The notes beneath the pieces are model-generated. The model was given only the letters and a program-made list of their open reading frames with translations. It made no database searches and had not been told where the DNA came from. From Campylorhamphus procurvoides (lineage: Eukaryota > Chordata > Aves > Passeriformes > Dendrocolaptidae), in contig WBMV01007730.1 of the NCBI GenBank assembly GCA_013396655.1, forward strand, positions 1-64,000: a stretch of DNA of 64,000 bases, given 5' to 3'. Below, piece after piece: positions 12,201 to 22,384 of this stretch (position 1 is its first letter; every line of letters starts with the position of its first letter). A program made the translations under genes and the position numbers.

Positions 12201-12876
12201 CCCCAAGCCATATACGTGCACCAATTTTGGCTGAAATATGGACTCAGTATTTTTCAGGAACGCTTTGCAGGTGCTTTGGAAACGCCCCGAGCTCCTCTCC
12301 ACTCCCAGCCCCCTCCCCCGGGGCCAGGGCAGCACCAAGAGGCAGGGTTTTAGCTGGAGGTGCTGGGAAGGGAGGCAGACAACCGAGGGCTTAGCATTGC
12401 TGTCTTTTCCCCAGGCGGTGCGCAGCTACATGAGGACAGAGTGCAAATGCCACGGGCTGTCAGGCTCCTGCACCCTGCGGACCTGCTGGCGGAAGATGCC
12501 CCATTTCCGCGAGGTGGGGGACCGCCTGCTTGAGCGCTTCAATGGGGCTTTCAAGGTGATGGGAGGCAACGATGGGAAAACCCTCATCCCTGTAGGTGAC
12601 AACATCAAGCCACCCGACAAGCAGGACCTCATCTACTCTGCTGACTCACCCGATTTCTGTTCAGCTAACCGTAAGACAGGCTCACTGGGCACCCGGGGCC
12701 GTGTCTGCAACAGCACAGCCATGGACACGAGTGGGTGCGACCTGCTGTGCTGCGGGCGAGGGCACCGGGATGAGACAGTGGTGCTGGAGGAGAACTGCCT
12801 TTGCCGCTTCCACTGGTGCTGCGTGGTGCAGTGCCGCAAGTGCTCTGTCCGTCAGGAGCTCAGCCTCTGCATCTGA
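138..12876 (+). CDS. WNT6: Wnt family member 6 (four coding exons, 353 aa)
   Basis: Secreted Wnt ligand. In this family the protein is palmitoleoylated by Porcupine in the ER, escorted by Wntless, and binds Frizzled/LRP5/6. Avian WNT6 is known as an ectodermal signal to somites and neural crest. Joined exons 138–214, 8644–8864, 11819–12120 and 12415–12876 give 1062 nt with one stop. Residues 1–24 form a hydrophobic signal peptide. The mature part has all 24 framework cysteines, an N-glycosylation site at N85 (RRWNCTS), the acylation motif CHGLSGSC with S216, and FHWCCVVQC near the C-terminus. Splice sites are GT–AG with phases 2, 1 and 0, the classic Wnt pattern. The start was chosen because it begins the signal peptide (MLPSSRTQLG); the frame stays open upstream to the window edge without another Met. 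It is about 12 residues shorter than human WNT6, mostly in the hypervariable loop (residues 134–155). WNT10A follows on the same strand. Confidence 0.97.
215..8643 (+). other. WNT6 intron 1 (8.4 kb), no gene seen
   Basis: GTGAGT donor and CCTCCTGCAG acceptor. Open frames inside lack splice partners, family motifs and codon bias. AT-rich stretches that stand out from the GC-rich background lie at about 570–1010, 1680–1745 and 6230–6540; these are candidate regulatory islands. An ATCAAAG (TCF/LEF core) lies at 673–679. Near 6720–6745 and 6893–6910 there are matches to the CCTCAGTTTCCC core of ancient MIR/CORE-type SINEs. The rest shows nothing recognisable. Confidence 0.85.
1687..1708. repeat. 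Short perfect inverted repeat (10-bp arms)
   Basis: TTCTTCTTTT (1687–1696) and AAAAGAAGAA (1699–1708) are exact reverse complements separated by AA. It is a polypyrimidine/polypurine hairpin in WNT6 intron 1. A functional role is not evident. Confidence 0.6.
8644..8864 (+). CDS. WNT6: WNT6 coding exon 2
   Basis: Encodes the end of W26 through Q99 and the first base of the D100 codon. It starts AVGSPLVMDPNSICRK and includes the RECQYQFRFRRWNC motif, the most conserved N-terminal Wnt signature, with the N-glycosylation sequon NCT at 85–87 and the first four framework cysteines. Acceptor CTCCTGCAG|G, donor CAGG|GTAAGG, phase 1. Confidence 0.96.
8865..11818 (+). other. WNT6 intron 2 (2.95 kb), no gene seen
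   Basis: GTAAGG donor and TTCTTCTGCAG acceptor. Holds a GT microsatellite near its 5' end and an AT-rich pocket at about 11160–11230 containing ACTAATAATAAATAATC. Open frames are chance; nothing else is recognisable. Confidence 0.85.
8966..9036. repeat. (GT)n microsatellite
   Basis: Runs of TG dinucleotides interrupted by CATGCGTGCACACACG and CGCG, entirely alternating purine/pyrimidine for most of its length. A likely length-polymorphic locus and Z-DNA-prone tract. The cysteine/valine-rich open frames here are products of the repeat. Confidence 0.9.
11819..12120 (+). CDS. WNT6: WNT6 coding exon 3
   Basis: Completes D100 and encodes residues 101–200: IRETAFVYAITAAGVSHA (Wnt helical core), ACSMGELLQCGC, then a proline/glycine-rich hypervariable loop (about 134–155), WEWGGCGDDVQFG and LHNNEAGRL. 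The loop is about 11–12 residues shorter than I recall for the human protein, which accounts for the length difference. Ends on a codon boundary at GTAAGG. Confidence 0.96.
12121..12414 (+). other. WNT6 intron 3 (294 bp)
   Basis: Short phase-0 intron with GTAAGG donor and TGTCTTTTCCCCAG acceptor. No internal feature seen. Confidence 0.92.
12415..12876 (+). CDS. WNT6: WNT6 coding exon 4 (C-terminal half)
   Basis: Encodes residues 201–353 and a TGA stop (12874–12876). Contains ECKCHGLSGSC, whose first serine (S216, codon 12460–12462) is the palmitoleoylation site, TCWRKMPHFREVG, DSPDFC, a second sequon NST, LLCCGRGH and the C-terminal cysteine-knot-like region with FHWCCVVQC. It carries 16 of the 24 framework cysteines. 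Confidence 0.97.
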   Translation, partial: AVRSYMRTECKCHGLSGSCTLRTCWRKMPHFREVGDRLLERFNGAFKVMGGNDGKTLIPVGDNIKPPDKQDLIYSADSPDFCSANRKTGSLGTRGRVCNSTAMDTSGCDLLCCGRGHRDETVVLEENCLCRFHWCCVVQCRKCSVRQELSLCI

Positions 12877-13110
12877 CAGCCTGGGGTCAGCTGAGGACAA
12901 CTTGGGGGGCCACCTCCAGGCTCACGCAGCCCCCCGGGACAGAGACACGTGGAGCCGGTGGCAGGGACAGCGTGGGCAAGCCCAACTCTGCACTCTGGGG
13001 AGTCCTGGATTCCCTAGAGGACATCATGGGGCTTCCTGGCATCCCCACAGCCCCCGTGGTCGGGGCTGTGGGTGCAGGGCGTCCACTAATAAAGCTATTT
13101 AAAACCGGTG
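12877..13110 (+). other. WNT6: WNT6 3' UTR (end approximate)
   Basis: From the stop codon to just past the AATAAA at 13088–13093. At about 230 bases it is a short 3' UTR if this signal is used. A GT-rich GGTGTGCC element follows within 20 bases, which supports cleavage near 13105–13115. Confidence 0.7.
13088..13093 (+). terminator. WNT6: WNT6 polyadenylation signal AATAAA
   Basis: Canonical hexamer in CACTAATAAAGC about 210 bases after the WNT6 stop codon, followed by a GT-rich downstream element. It is the only AATAAA close downstream of the gene. Confidence 0.8.
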
Positions 13111-14594
13111 TGCCACGGCTCTTCTTGGGGAGGGCTGGGAGGTGCTGACCACCGTTCTGGGATGGGACTGGCCAGAGAGCTGTCCTGCCTCGGCTGTGAG
13201 TCTCAATCAGCTGTACTCCACCAGCCTCGGCTTTCTGCTATCCCTGCTGGGTCCTGTGGCAAAGCCTGCCTCATTTTTTATCCACTCCCTGATTTTCTCT
13301 GTAGTTGTCAAGCCGGGAGATGAAGGTGGACACTCTCCTGCCCTGCTCTGTAGCTTCAGGCTGCATGAGTGCTCTCCTCTCATCACCCATGGTTGTCATG
13401 GCTTGGAGGTACCAGTTTGTGTCCCACCACCACGTGACCTGGGATGTTCGCAATGACCTGCAGTCCATGGTCCCTCCACTCATGCCTCATGCTGGAGGTA
13501 CAACTACCTCCCCTGACACTATGGTGATGGCTCTGAGTTCCTTGAAGGGATCCTGTATTGTTTTCACTCCAGTCACTGTCAATGCAGTCCACACTGCAGG
13601 GCCTGGCACAGAGAAGCCCTGGACAAGGCTGACACCGTTGGCTCAGTGGCATGCAAGGCATTCACTTGGCATGCCGTGTGCCACGTGCAGCCTCACCTGG
13701 CTTCCCTTGGCACCTTGGCAGGGTGCCAAGCATGTATGTCTCGGTAACCTGATCAGCCTGTGCCCCTCATGGACAAACATAGGGTGAGGAGCAGCCTGAC
13801 TGGCTGCCCAGCAAGGCAGGCTGCCAAGCCTCTGCTCCAGGGGCTCTGGGGATCTCCAAGGGGGTCCCTCCCTTACTGGAAGGAACCCATGGGAACTGGT
13901 TTCTCCAGTGTTACCCAGCATAGGGGTTTAGGTAACTGCAGAGGGGAATGTGCGTGTGCAGTGCCTGCTCGGCTCGTAATGCCCCATTGGGCAGAAGAGT
14001 CCCAGAGGGATGTCAACAGGGCCAGAGCCTAGGCAGTGAGGTCGGCACTCCTGTGCCTGCCCTCCACACTGCAGCATGTGCTTTGCCTATCCACCTCTGC
14101 AAGAGGGCTCTGAAGTGGGCAATGTCCTGGGTGCTGGGTACTGCCAGGCAGGGCAAGAGCAGAGCTTGAAGTTCTGGGCACAATGCAAGGCAGGGGGGCT
14201 GCAATGGGGTGCTGGTGATGGCCACCAGTGGGTCCCTTCTCCTCCACCCCAGGCAGCCAGCAGGGAAGGGCAAGGGAAGCAGGGTGCTGGTGAGCCATGA
14301 ACTTGGCCCAATGAGTGCAGGAGAGGGAGTATCTAAATCTGTCAGCTTCAGCTTTGCAGCTGGAAATTCCCTCCTGACTTGCCCACAGTGGTGCTGGGAG
14401 AGGGGAGGCACACATGGCTCCCAGGAACTCCCAGCCACATGCCCGCCCATGGGAACACATGGGTGTGAGAAGGGCTGGGTGGGTGCAGGTGAAGTATCTG
14501 TGCATGCAAGCAGCTCAGTTTATGCGTGTGCACAGGTAACATGTTTATGCTCGTTCATGACCATATGTGTGCATGTGAGCTTGTGTATACAACC

Positions 14595-14650
14595 ATCACT
14601 GTGTGTGTGAGCCCCTCATGGGTGTGTAAACAAGTTGGCCCACATATCTC
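14595..14650 (+). repeat. Diverged direct repeat, copy 1
   Basis: Shares the core GAG(C/T)CCCTCATGGGTGTG and flanking sequence with 15334–15389, about 740 bp away, at roughly 80% identity by eye. Probably two copies of an unidentified old repeat or a local duplication. Confidence 0.6.
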
Positions 14651-15333
14651 TATGAATATAAGACAAAATTTCCGCATGTGTATGTCAGTGACACCATCCC
14701 CACGTGTGCCTGTATGAGAATATGTTTGTTTGCACATGTCTTTCTGTGTTTTCTCTGTCTGGGACAGAGAGGACATGAGTGGGTGCAAAATGGCCCTCCA
14801 GGAAGGGAGTTGAAGAGATGCAGGATCTGTGTGCTGGGAGATTTCAGGAGCCATTTCATAGGCTCAGCAGATCCCTTTGAATTGGAAACACTTGAGCACA
14901 CCTTAAGCCCTGCCCTCCTGGTTGTGAGAGCAATCACAGGCAGATCCTGTGAAACTTTGGGTAACCCCTGTTGTCCTCTGGAGACATCTCAGGCCAGCTA
15001 TAGAGGGATTCTGAAATGCTCTGATAAACATCCAGAGTCCTAGTTCTGATGTCCAGCAAGTTCCTTTTCTAGATTCTGTCTCAATTTCTTCACAATGGGC
15101 TTTTTTCATGCTCTGGGCTGCATGGACATGGCTCGGGAAGTCTGGCCATGGATAAACCCAAGGGAAGACATTCAGTACTTTGGAGTAAGGGATCTGACCT
15201 GTGTTCTCTCTGCCATTGCTCTAAATTACAGCTTCTGAAGAATGGAGATCACATAAACCAAAAATGCAGAGGGGGAAGAAGTACATGGTCAGTGACTGTG
15301 CGGTGACTCCTCTGCACCTCAAGGAGTCACCTC

Positions 15334-15389
15334 TTCACTGTGTCTGTGAGTCCCTCATGGGTGTGCAAGCCAGTTGGGCTGTGTATCTT
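15334..15389 (+). repeat. Diverged direct repeat, copy 2
   Basis: Second copy of the segment at 14595–14650, sharing CTCATGGGTGTG, AGTTGG and TATCT in the same order and spacing. No insertion or deletion is needed in the alignment by eye. Confidence 0.6.
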
Positions 15390-15857
15390 GTTCTCTGCCC
15401 AACAGGGAAGAAGGGCAAACCCTTGTGGGGACTGACAGCTCCTTATTGCAGCTTCCTGCTGCTCCTGAGCTGGCAAAGCCAAATTCATTCCCTTGGTAGG
15501 CAAGAGAGGCCTTGGAACAGGCAAGTGATAGCAGTAGCCAGCCAGGGTCTGAATCTGGCCTAGTGGTCTTGGAGAGGGCTGAACAGCCAGCAGAGCCCCC
15601 TAGAAATCTCCCAGCTCTCCAGACCTCCATAGGTCCCCAAGAGCTCTCCATCCACTAGGACCCCACCCCAGATTCCTAGGACACCCCATCAGTCCCTAAG
15701 GGGCCTTCATCCCACCACATTACTTCCCAGATGCCCAGAAGTGTCCCAGGAGACCCCAGATTCACAGAAGTCCTGCAGCTATCCAGATCCGCTAAAGGCC
15801 CGCTGAACGCCCTAAAGGCGCAGAAGGTCCCAGCGCGGGGGGCGCAGCATCCGCGCC

Positions 15858-15871
15858 GTCGCCGTGGCAAC
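15858..15871 (+). promoter_or_regulatory. RFX X-box motif
   Basis: GTCGCCGTGGCAAC matches the full RFX consensus GTNRCCNNRGYAAC at every fixed position. RFX factors bind such sites, commonly in promoters of ciliary genes. Its place inside the orphan CpG island makes chance occurrence less likely, but occupancy is unknown. Confidence 0.55.
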
Positions 15872-15911
15872 CCGGGATGCAGGGCGGGGCGGGCGGCGCG
15901 GCACCGGGCGG

Positions 15912-15927
15912 CCGCCAGGGGGCGCTG
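15912..15927 (+). promoter_or_regulatory. CTCF-like site, forward orientation
   Basis: CCGCCAGGGGGCGCTG agrees with the core CTCF consensus (CCGC/CCAS, then YAGRKGGCRSYR) at essentially all informative positions. It is on the plus strand inside the CpG island. The motif pointing right would pair conventionally with reverse-oriented sites downstream such as the one at 57247–57262. Confidence 0.6.
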
Positions 15928-15989
15928 CGGCACGGCACGGGTGGGGATATCCCGGGGAGGAACGGGGAACAGAGGGGGATGGAGGAGCG

Positions 15990-16108
15990 TATGGGGAGCA
16001 TGGGAGGTGCCTGGGAGTGGGCTGGACGTGCATGGGAAATGTGTTATAGGAGGCGTGGGTGGGAATGTATAGGGATGTGCATGGGGAAATGTGTGTGGGG
16101 CTGCCCCT
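15990..16108 (+). repeat. Degenerate GTGCATGGG-type tandem repeat, left part
   Basis: Imperfect iterations of GTGCATGGGA/AATGTG (for example GACGTGCATGGGAAATGTG and GATGTGCATGGGGAAATGTG). The same style of repeat resumes after the CR1 element, so the CR1 appears to sit inside this tract. Confidence 0.6.
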
Positions 16109-16585
16109 TACTACAAGAAAGACATGGAAGTGCTGGAGCGTGTTCAAAGAAGAGCAACAGAGCTGGTGAAGGGTCTGGAACACAAGTCCTGTGAGAAGCA
16201 GCTGAGGGAGCTGTGGGTGTTTAGTCTGGAGAAGAGAAGGCTCAAGGCGATATCTTATTGCTGTCTACAACTACCTACAAGGAGGTTGTAGCCAGGTGGG
16301 AGTTGGCCTCTTTTACCCATTTACAAGGGTTAGCACAAGAGGACATGGGGCCTCAAGTTGCGCCAAGAGAGGTTTAGATTGCATATTGGGAAAAAATTCT
16401 TCACAAAAATGGTTATTGAGCATTGGGCAGGTGACTCAGTGAAGTGGTGGAGTCACCATCCAAAAGCCATGTAGATGTGGCACTTGGGGGCTTGGTTTAG
16501 TGATGAACATGGCAGTGTGATGTTTACAGCTGGACTCGATGATCTCAGAGGTATTTTCCAAACTAAATGATTCTATGATTCTATG
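16109..16585 (+). mobile_element. CR1 LINE, 5'-truncated, 3' end intact
   Basis: About 475 bp matching the CR1 3' region: starts at AAGAAAGACATGGAAGTGC, continues with the GAGCGTGTTCAAAGAAGAGC and GTTTAGTCTGGAGAAGAG segments, the AGTTGCGCCAAGAGAGGTTTAG block, GACTCGATGATCTCAGAGGT and the terminal ATGATTCTATGATTCTATG. CR1 is the dominant retrotransposon of birds; 5' truncation and lack of a poly-A tail are normal. It has many point changes and small deletions, so it is an old dead copy. It marks the window as avian or close sauropsid. Confidence 0.95.
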
Positions 16586-16760
16586 CATGTGGGTGTTCAT
16601 GGTGACTTGTGGAGGTTCATGGGAGTGTGCCAGTGATCGTGCTTGGGTAGTTGTACATGTGGACTTGCGTGCATGGGAGTGTACATGTATGGGCGTGCAT
16701 GGGACTGTATTTGGGAGGAAGGGCATGGGAGTGTGCATGTGAGCACGTATGAACCCCCCG
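16586..16760 (+). repeat. Degenerate GTGCATGGG-type tandem repeat, right part
   Basis: Continuation of the repeat at 15990–16108: units such as GTGCATGGGAGTGTACATG and GGGCATGGGAGTGTGCATG. The reverse complement (CACTCCCATGCAC) resembles the CACTCACCCCATGCAC units at 22.4–23.6 kb. Confidence 0.6.
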
Positions 16761-19700
16761 ATTCCCATCCCCATGCTCCTGGGCCAGTGCTCAGGCATGA
16801 CCCAGTGCTAGGGGGGCTGATGTAACCCAGGGGTGCACGTGTGGGTGCAATGCGTGGCTGAGGAGTCTGGGGGGTGTAGTTATACATGTGCGTCTGTAGC
16901 CCAGATCCCTGCTGCTGGGCAGTTTACATTGCAAAACCTGCAGGATCTCCCCAAGGGAAAAAGAGGAAGTTTATAATACATGGGTTAAAAAAAAAATCCC
17001 AGACCTCTTAAGAGCTTCATTTTTTTAAATTTTCTTTTCAAATGGGAAGAATGCAATTTTCCCTTCAACTTCCCAAGTTGAAAACAGCTGGACAGATTAA
17101 TTCAATCAAACTTGGAAAAAAAAAATAACACCGGACTGAAATGAAAAATAGAATGTTTCTGTCCCCCCCAAAAAAGTAGCTTTGTTTTGGAGTAACACAG
17201 ATAGGCCTATGAGAGGGAGGCTGACAAATCTGGATATCAGCTGAGCTGAGTGGACAGGCTTGGATAGTGGTATCCAAAAACTCTGTCAACCCTCTTCCCT
17301 GTGTCTGTGGTCCCACTGCCTGCTCACTGCTTGTTGCTGTCCAGCTGGCGGCAGAGCTGGGTCCCAGCCAGGGCTCCTGCCCGCACAGTCCTGCTCTCTT
17401 GGGAGGCCTCTGACTCTTCTTCTCCAGGCTCTGCTGCTCCCTCCACGGAGCTGCCTGCAACTGTCCTCCTCAGTCCCAACTTCAGCTCTCAGTGGTAGAT
17501 GTCAGCCATGCAGTCTTGGGGAACACATATACCCTGACTTGCCCAGGAGGGCCGGGCTCATTCCTGCCCAATATGGGGGCTCTGCTGACCCACCCCAGCC
17601 TGCTCCCACTGGCTGTGCCTTGTTCCTGGGACTCTGGTGTGTGCAGTGGCTGGCTCTGGAGTGGGGCACATGGGGCCCTGCTGCAGCATCATCAAGCATT
17701 CAGGCAAGGGGATGCACTGGGACCAGGGTACCTAAAACAGAGTGTAGAGAGTGGGTGTGAGCCCTTGAGGGACAGGGGATGGGGTGCACAGGGACCCCAG
17801 GCATGATGTCTGGGGACACTGCATATGAACACGAGGGGTCTGTGTCCTTTCTTTTCCTTGAACCTCTCTGACACTGGTGTCTGGGCCCTGCTTTGTCCAT
17901 GTAACTTCAACATCCTGGGGCTGGCTGTGCCGGCATGGTACACACTAAGCAGTGTCTGTGAGGGCAGTGGGCTCTGGAGGCTGTTAGGGAGCTGTGGGCC
18001 ACCAGCGCACCCCTTAACCCCCTCACCCCATCAAAAGGGCAGAGCAGAGACCCCCTCACTCCTGGGTCCTATTTCTGAGTGCCAACATCTTACCTTATCC
18101 AAATCCCTTCCACTCCATGGCCTCATTACTTACCCTTAATGAAGGGAGCAGCCATCCTCCATCACTGGGGAGGGAACTTTGCCTATTCATACCCCTGGAG
18201 GGCAGAGCTGCAGGAAAAATGATTGCTGAGGTGGCTTCATGCCCTGATCACCCCACATAGGGACCAGCACCTTCCACCCACCCTTATGGCTGTGCATCCC
18301 TCCCCATGTTGGAGAGGCACCTAGAACAGCACCTCACAGATGTGCTTGGGCAGTCCTATCTGTCCACTTCCCTACCACTCCAGCCAGCAGCTTGGCCCTT
18401 TAGAGACACACTCTCCTTGCCAGAGACAGTGCAAGGGTTGGGATCCCCTGCTGTGGCCATACCAGCTTGGAGGCTGCTCTGCCATGGAGTATCCCCCTGT
18501 ACAGACTGTCTCTGTGGTGTGTGGGAGGCAGAGTGCATTAAAGGCATGCTCCAGCACTGTGGGATGGAACCCACAGCAGGGCTTCAACCCCTTCCTTGCA
18601 TCCTGCAGTGACTGAGGCACCCAGGTGCTAAGAGGAGGATGAAGAGGGAATGCCTGCCTCACTGAAAGGATGCTCCCAGGGATAGCCAAAGGTGGCTGGG
18701 TCCTGCCTTTCTGCTCTGACGTGAGGTGCAGCGTGGCCGAGTGATGGTGCCGGGGCTGGTGTGCACCCATTGCCCCAGGCCCTGCCAGCGCCCCAGCCCC
18801 AGGCAGCTGGGAGGACTGGCTGGGCCAGCGTGGTGGCCGTGTGGCTGGATCCTGAGTCACACAGAGCAGACTTGGGCAAGTCGCAGGGTGTGAGCCAGCA
18901 GGAGGGCAGTGATGCTGGGGGCTCCAGTGCTGCCGTGCTGGGGCAGTTTACATGGTGACTAACACTGCCGCAAAAGGCAGGGTCATCCCGACCCCACACC
19001 CAGCCTTGACTCATGCAGTCCCATGGGTGCTGCGGGGCAGGGGAGTGAGGAGACCTGTGCTGCAGGATGTCAAAGGCTGAGCACATGGATGGCAGCAAAC
19101 CTCTTCCTCCTCCTTCTCCTCTGAATGGGCTTGCGTGCCCCACTGCAAACTGCAAGCAACACAGATCCCAGCACTCTTCCTATCTGGCTGCCAGGTCCTG
19201 CTGTCAACAGACTTGACTGTCTGTCCTGGTTCTTCTCCATCTCTGTCCATCCTTCTACTCCCACACACTTTAAGATTCCCCAGAGCTTCCTTCTGCCTCT
19301 CTTCAGCCCCACTCTGTGTCAGTGGAGCTGCCTCATCCTCCCACACCTGCACACAGAGACTGGCTGGACCTGGTGGTCCCAGAGGTCATTAGTCCCTCCA
19401 GGGCTGCAGCATGGCCAGGGCTGTACTCATCCAGAGCAGCCTGGTGTCTCCCTGTGCTGCCCTATGGTCACATTCATGGGCCTGCAGCCAGTCCGTAAGA
19501 TCAAGTGGGAGCAGCATGATATGCAGAGATCTCAGCCGCTGCATTTCCCTGCCACGGTTTTCAAGTGGATCATCCTTTGATATTGCAGAGTCTCAGAGGA
19601 TGCATGACTGTCCAGAATACAGGCCTTGGAAGTTGCTTATCACAAGGCAGAAGGGGCTAGAGGGGGGCATATGCCTGGAGGGAAGGGGGGAACAGAATCA

Positions 19701-22384
19701 GCAAGTTATGGGTTGCATGCCAAGGTGCTGGAAAGAAATTGATGAAGATAACAACAAAGAGAGCCAGTCCCATTCTGGGGGTGTGGAGCCTTTGGTGTGA
19801 GGGGCTGGCAGGACCTGCTCCTGCACAAGGGAAGGGGAAGAGAGCAGGCAACATGCAGGAGAATATGCATTGTAAGAGATGGAGGGATAGCAAGAGGGAT
19901 GGAAGAACAGAGAGATAGAAGGACGGAGGGAAGGGAGACAGAGAGGAAGAGGGATGGATGCTTTGTCAGTCCCCTGCACAAAGCATGTCCTTGGGGCATC
20001 ATGTAACCTGCTGAAAGAAGAGACCTGTCTGGGTGCTTTGGACTGGGCAGGGGAGCTCCAAGGGGGTTTCCACAGTGCCCTGTGCCAAGGACTCTCCCAT
20101 CACCTTTCCTGACCTGGCTGTGGGGAGCAACGCCCTTCATGTCAGCTGTGAGAGCATGCCACATCCCTCCCTGACCTCTGCAGAGTGTGGGTCTGCTGAG
20201 GGGTGCTGAGATGGGACAGAAGCTGGGAGGTGACAGGCTCCACAGCCCTGTCATACTGTGTTACCAGCTGGGGAGTTGCAGTAGTGACAAGGACAGATAG
20301 AGTGCTCACAGATGGCTCAGCTTTTTGCCCTGAGCTTTGGGCCTTGATAGTCTCATTAGGACCAAGGCAACCCCCACCAGCCTCATGTGCCTGCCTACAC
20401 CCATCCTTGGTTGGAGGGGCCGGGTCTTGTCCCATAGGCCCCCAGTTCCCAGGACCACAACAGGTGCTTAATCTTGTGCTTAAGGGCTTTGCCGGTGTGA
20501 CGCAGAAAAAAGGCTGGAGCAAAAGGCTCACCTGGCTTCTCTTCAGCCCCAGGACATTGCTGGGACATGAGGAAACAGGTCGACCCCTCTGCCTGCCCCT
20601 GCTGTGAGCACTGAGACAGTGGGATGCAGCCAGCGGCTGGCCTCCTCCCCAAGTCAGCAGGAGTGTGCGAATGAGACACCCACTCTTGGAAGCGATTATG
20701 TCATTAAGGACTGGAGGAGGATGAAAGCGTTTCTCCTCTGATTTTCCTTGGCATTTATTTGTGCACAGGATCCTAAAAAACGTATAAACATCTGTGCTTC
20801 TGAAGCCTGGAAGCCAGAATTCCTTCCCACAAGGAAGGAGCGTCTTCTGGTGGGAAGGTGCCCCGCTTTCATCAGAGTATCCCCCAGAGCACCCTGTGGT
20901 GGGTCCAGGACAAGGGAAGCACATGCCTGAGTGTAATCCCTGTGGCGACCAAAGAAATCAAGGGATGCTATGGACCTGCTGGGGACACCTGAGCCAGGGA
21001 GCTTCCTGGAAGAGGGGGCTGCTCCTCTGCCCTACCTCAACCTGCTAAGGGATGATCCACCCAGTCTACCAGGATGCAAAGGAAAAACCAAACATGGTAG
21101 CCAGGTCTTGGGTGGGAGGATGTGGGGAAGGCAGGAGCAACAGCCTCTATGTTAGGAACCAGTGTGTGTCACCCCCACAAGTCCCCTGGTGTGCTCTGGC
21201 CAGACTTGAGATCACAACTCCCATCAGCAGTCTGCAGCAAGGGGAGAGGTATCCTATATCCCTTTGGTGGCAGGTGACTGAGGGGTGTCATGACAGCACT
21301 ACCAAATTCCTGTGGGAATCCCGCATCGTCTGCTGGGTGCCCAGGGGATCCAGGAGGGCAGCAGCTATGGAGAAGTGATGAGTGCTGGGGCAATGCTATG
21401 CAAAGGACCTCTTTGTAAGCTCAAGGCATTGCCCAGTGGACAGAAGGTTCTGTGATCCCCCTCTTGCTAAGATGTGTGGGCAAAGAAGTTGGAGGGTAGA
21501 TGCTGGCTCAGTACCAGTGACCACACCTACCCACAGGCTAAACCCACTCAGGAGCAGAGTTGAGAACAGAAGAACAGCCAGCAACTCCAGGACTGCAAAA
21601 GGAAGAACCTCCGTGGTGACGCCACTGCACTGCACCCAAAGTCCCAGTGGGGAACAGCACAGTCTTTGAGCCAAACCCCAGACTGCAACTCATTTCCCAG
21701 AGGAAGCACATTTTCCTCTCTGATGCAAAGAGTAACCAACACATGAGCAGAGATGGCAGCCCCTGTCAGTGCTGCTGTGCCAGTGGGGAGATGCATGGTG
21801 CCTGCTGCATGGGAGAGTGCTTTGCCAGCTGCTGTCTGGCTGTTTATGGCAAGAACACCAGCCTGGTGTGAGCTGTGGTGGCTGGGGATAGTGGGGACAT
21901 GTGAGGGCACTGCCTGCCATTCCCTAGCCACCAACACCCAAGTGGAGCCCTCCTAGTCCCAGGGTGGGCACTCAAACTAAGGGGACATCAAGCATCCCCA
22001 TGACTGGGAAGAGGCTGCACTGGGGCAGACAGCATTTGCTGAAAATCCAGTCACCCTGGGCTTTTCCAGGGCCACCCTTCTGTCCCCAAGGAAGTAGCAG
22101 GAAGACACAGGGACAATCTTCAAGGCCACTGCACAACTCCCAGATAAAAGACCTACTGTGCATTAGAACCCCATGAAGGTAAGGCATCTGAGCATTGAAC
22201 ACATGGCGCCAAGAAAGTGGGCACAAACTGGTGCTCAGCCTGGGAGGGCTCATGGGCAACGGAGGCTGGGAGCACTTGGTTGCCCTGTCAAGGGAAGCCA
22301 GAGCTTCTTCACAGACAGCGCTTCTCCCGATACTGCACTGGGGGAACCCAAAACAAGGCTGGTACATCCATGGGATGTACATGG
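16761..22384. other. Intergenic DNA, no gene recognised
   Basis: Mostly anonymous GC-moderate sequence. An AT-rich pocket lies at about 16960–17170. A purine-rich GGA/AGAGA tract spans about 19880–19960. The longest open frame (20142–20924, minus strand) has no recognisable domain or splice context and looks like chance. A segment near 18840–18890 (ending GGGCAAGTC) faintly resembles a MIR-type SINE tail. Confidence 0.65.
19880..19960 (+). repeat. Purine-rich GGA/GAGA low-complexity tract
   Basis: Almost uninterrupted purines on the plus strand with repeated GAGGGA, GAGATAGAAGGA and GGAAGAGGGATG words. Simple-sequence DNA; it generates serine/proline/leucine-rich open frames on the minus strand. 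Confidence 0.7.

Larger units (their letters stand above)
13111..15780. other. WNT6–WNT10A intergenic DNA, proximal part
   Basis: No gene or family-like open frame recognised. Degenerate GT-rich tracts lie at about 14500–14740. A roughly 56-bp segment at 14595–14650 recurs as a diverged direct copy at 15334–15389. Otherwise unremarkable GC-rich DNA. Confidence 0.7.
15780..15970. promoter_or_regulatory. Orphan CpG island between WNT6 and WNT10A
   Basis: A sharply bounded CpG-dense block about 2.7 kb past WNT6 and 7.9 kb before WNT10A, with no coding exon nearby. It contains an exact X-box (15858–15871), Sp1/KLF-like GGGCGGGGCGGGCGG around 15884–15898, a strong CTCF-like motif (15912–15927) and a palindromic κB-like GGGATATCCC (15944–15953). 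In a methylated vertebrate genome, retained CpGs suggest an unmethylated promoter or constitutive regulatory element. Could drive a non-coding RNA or a distal WNT10A/WNT6 promoter; no transcript evidence is available here. Confidence 0.65.

Noticed and set aside
20142..20924. 260-codon minus-strand open frame between the two Wnt genes
   Set aside because: Random-looking composition, no recognisable motif, no promoter, splice or polyadenylation context.
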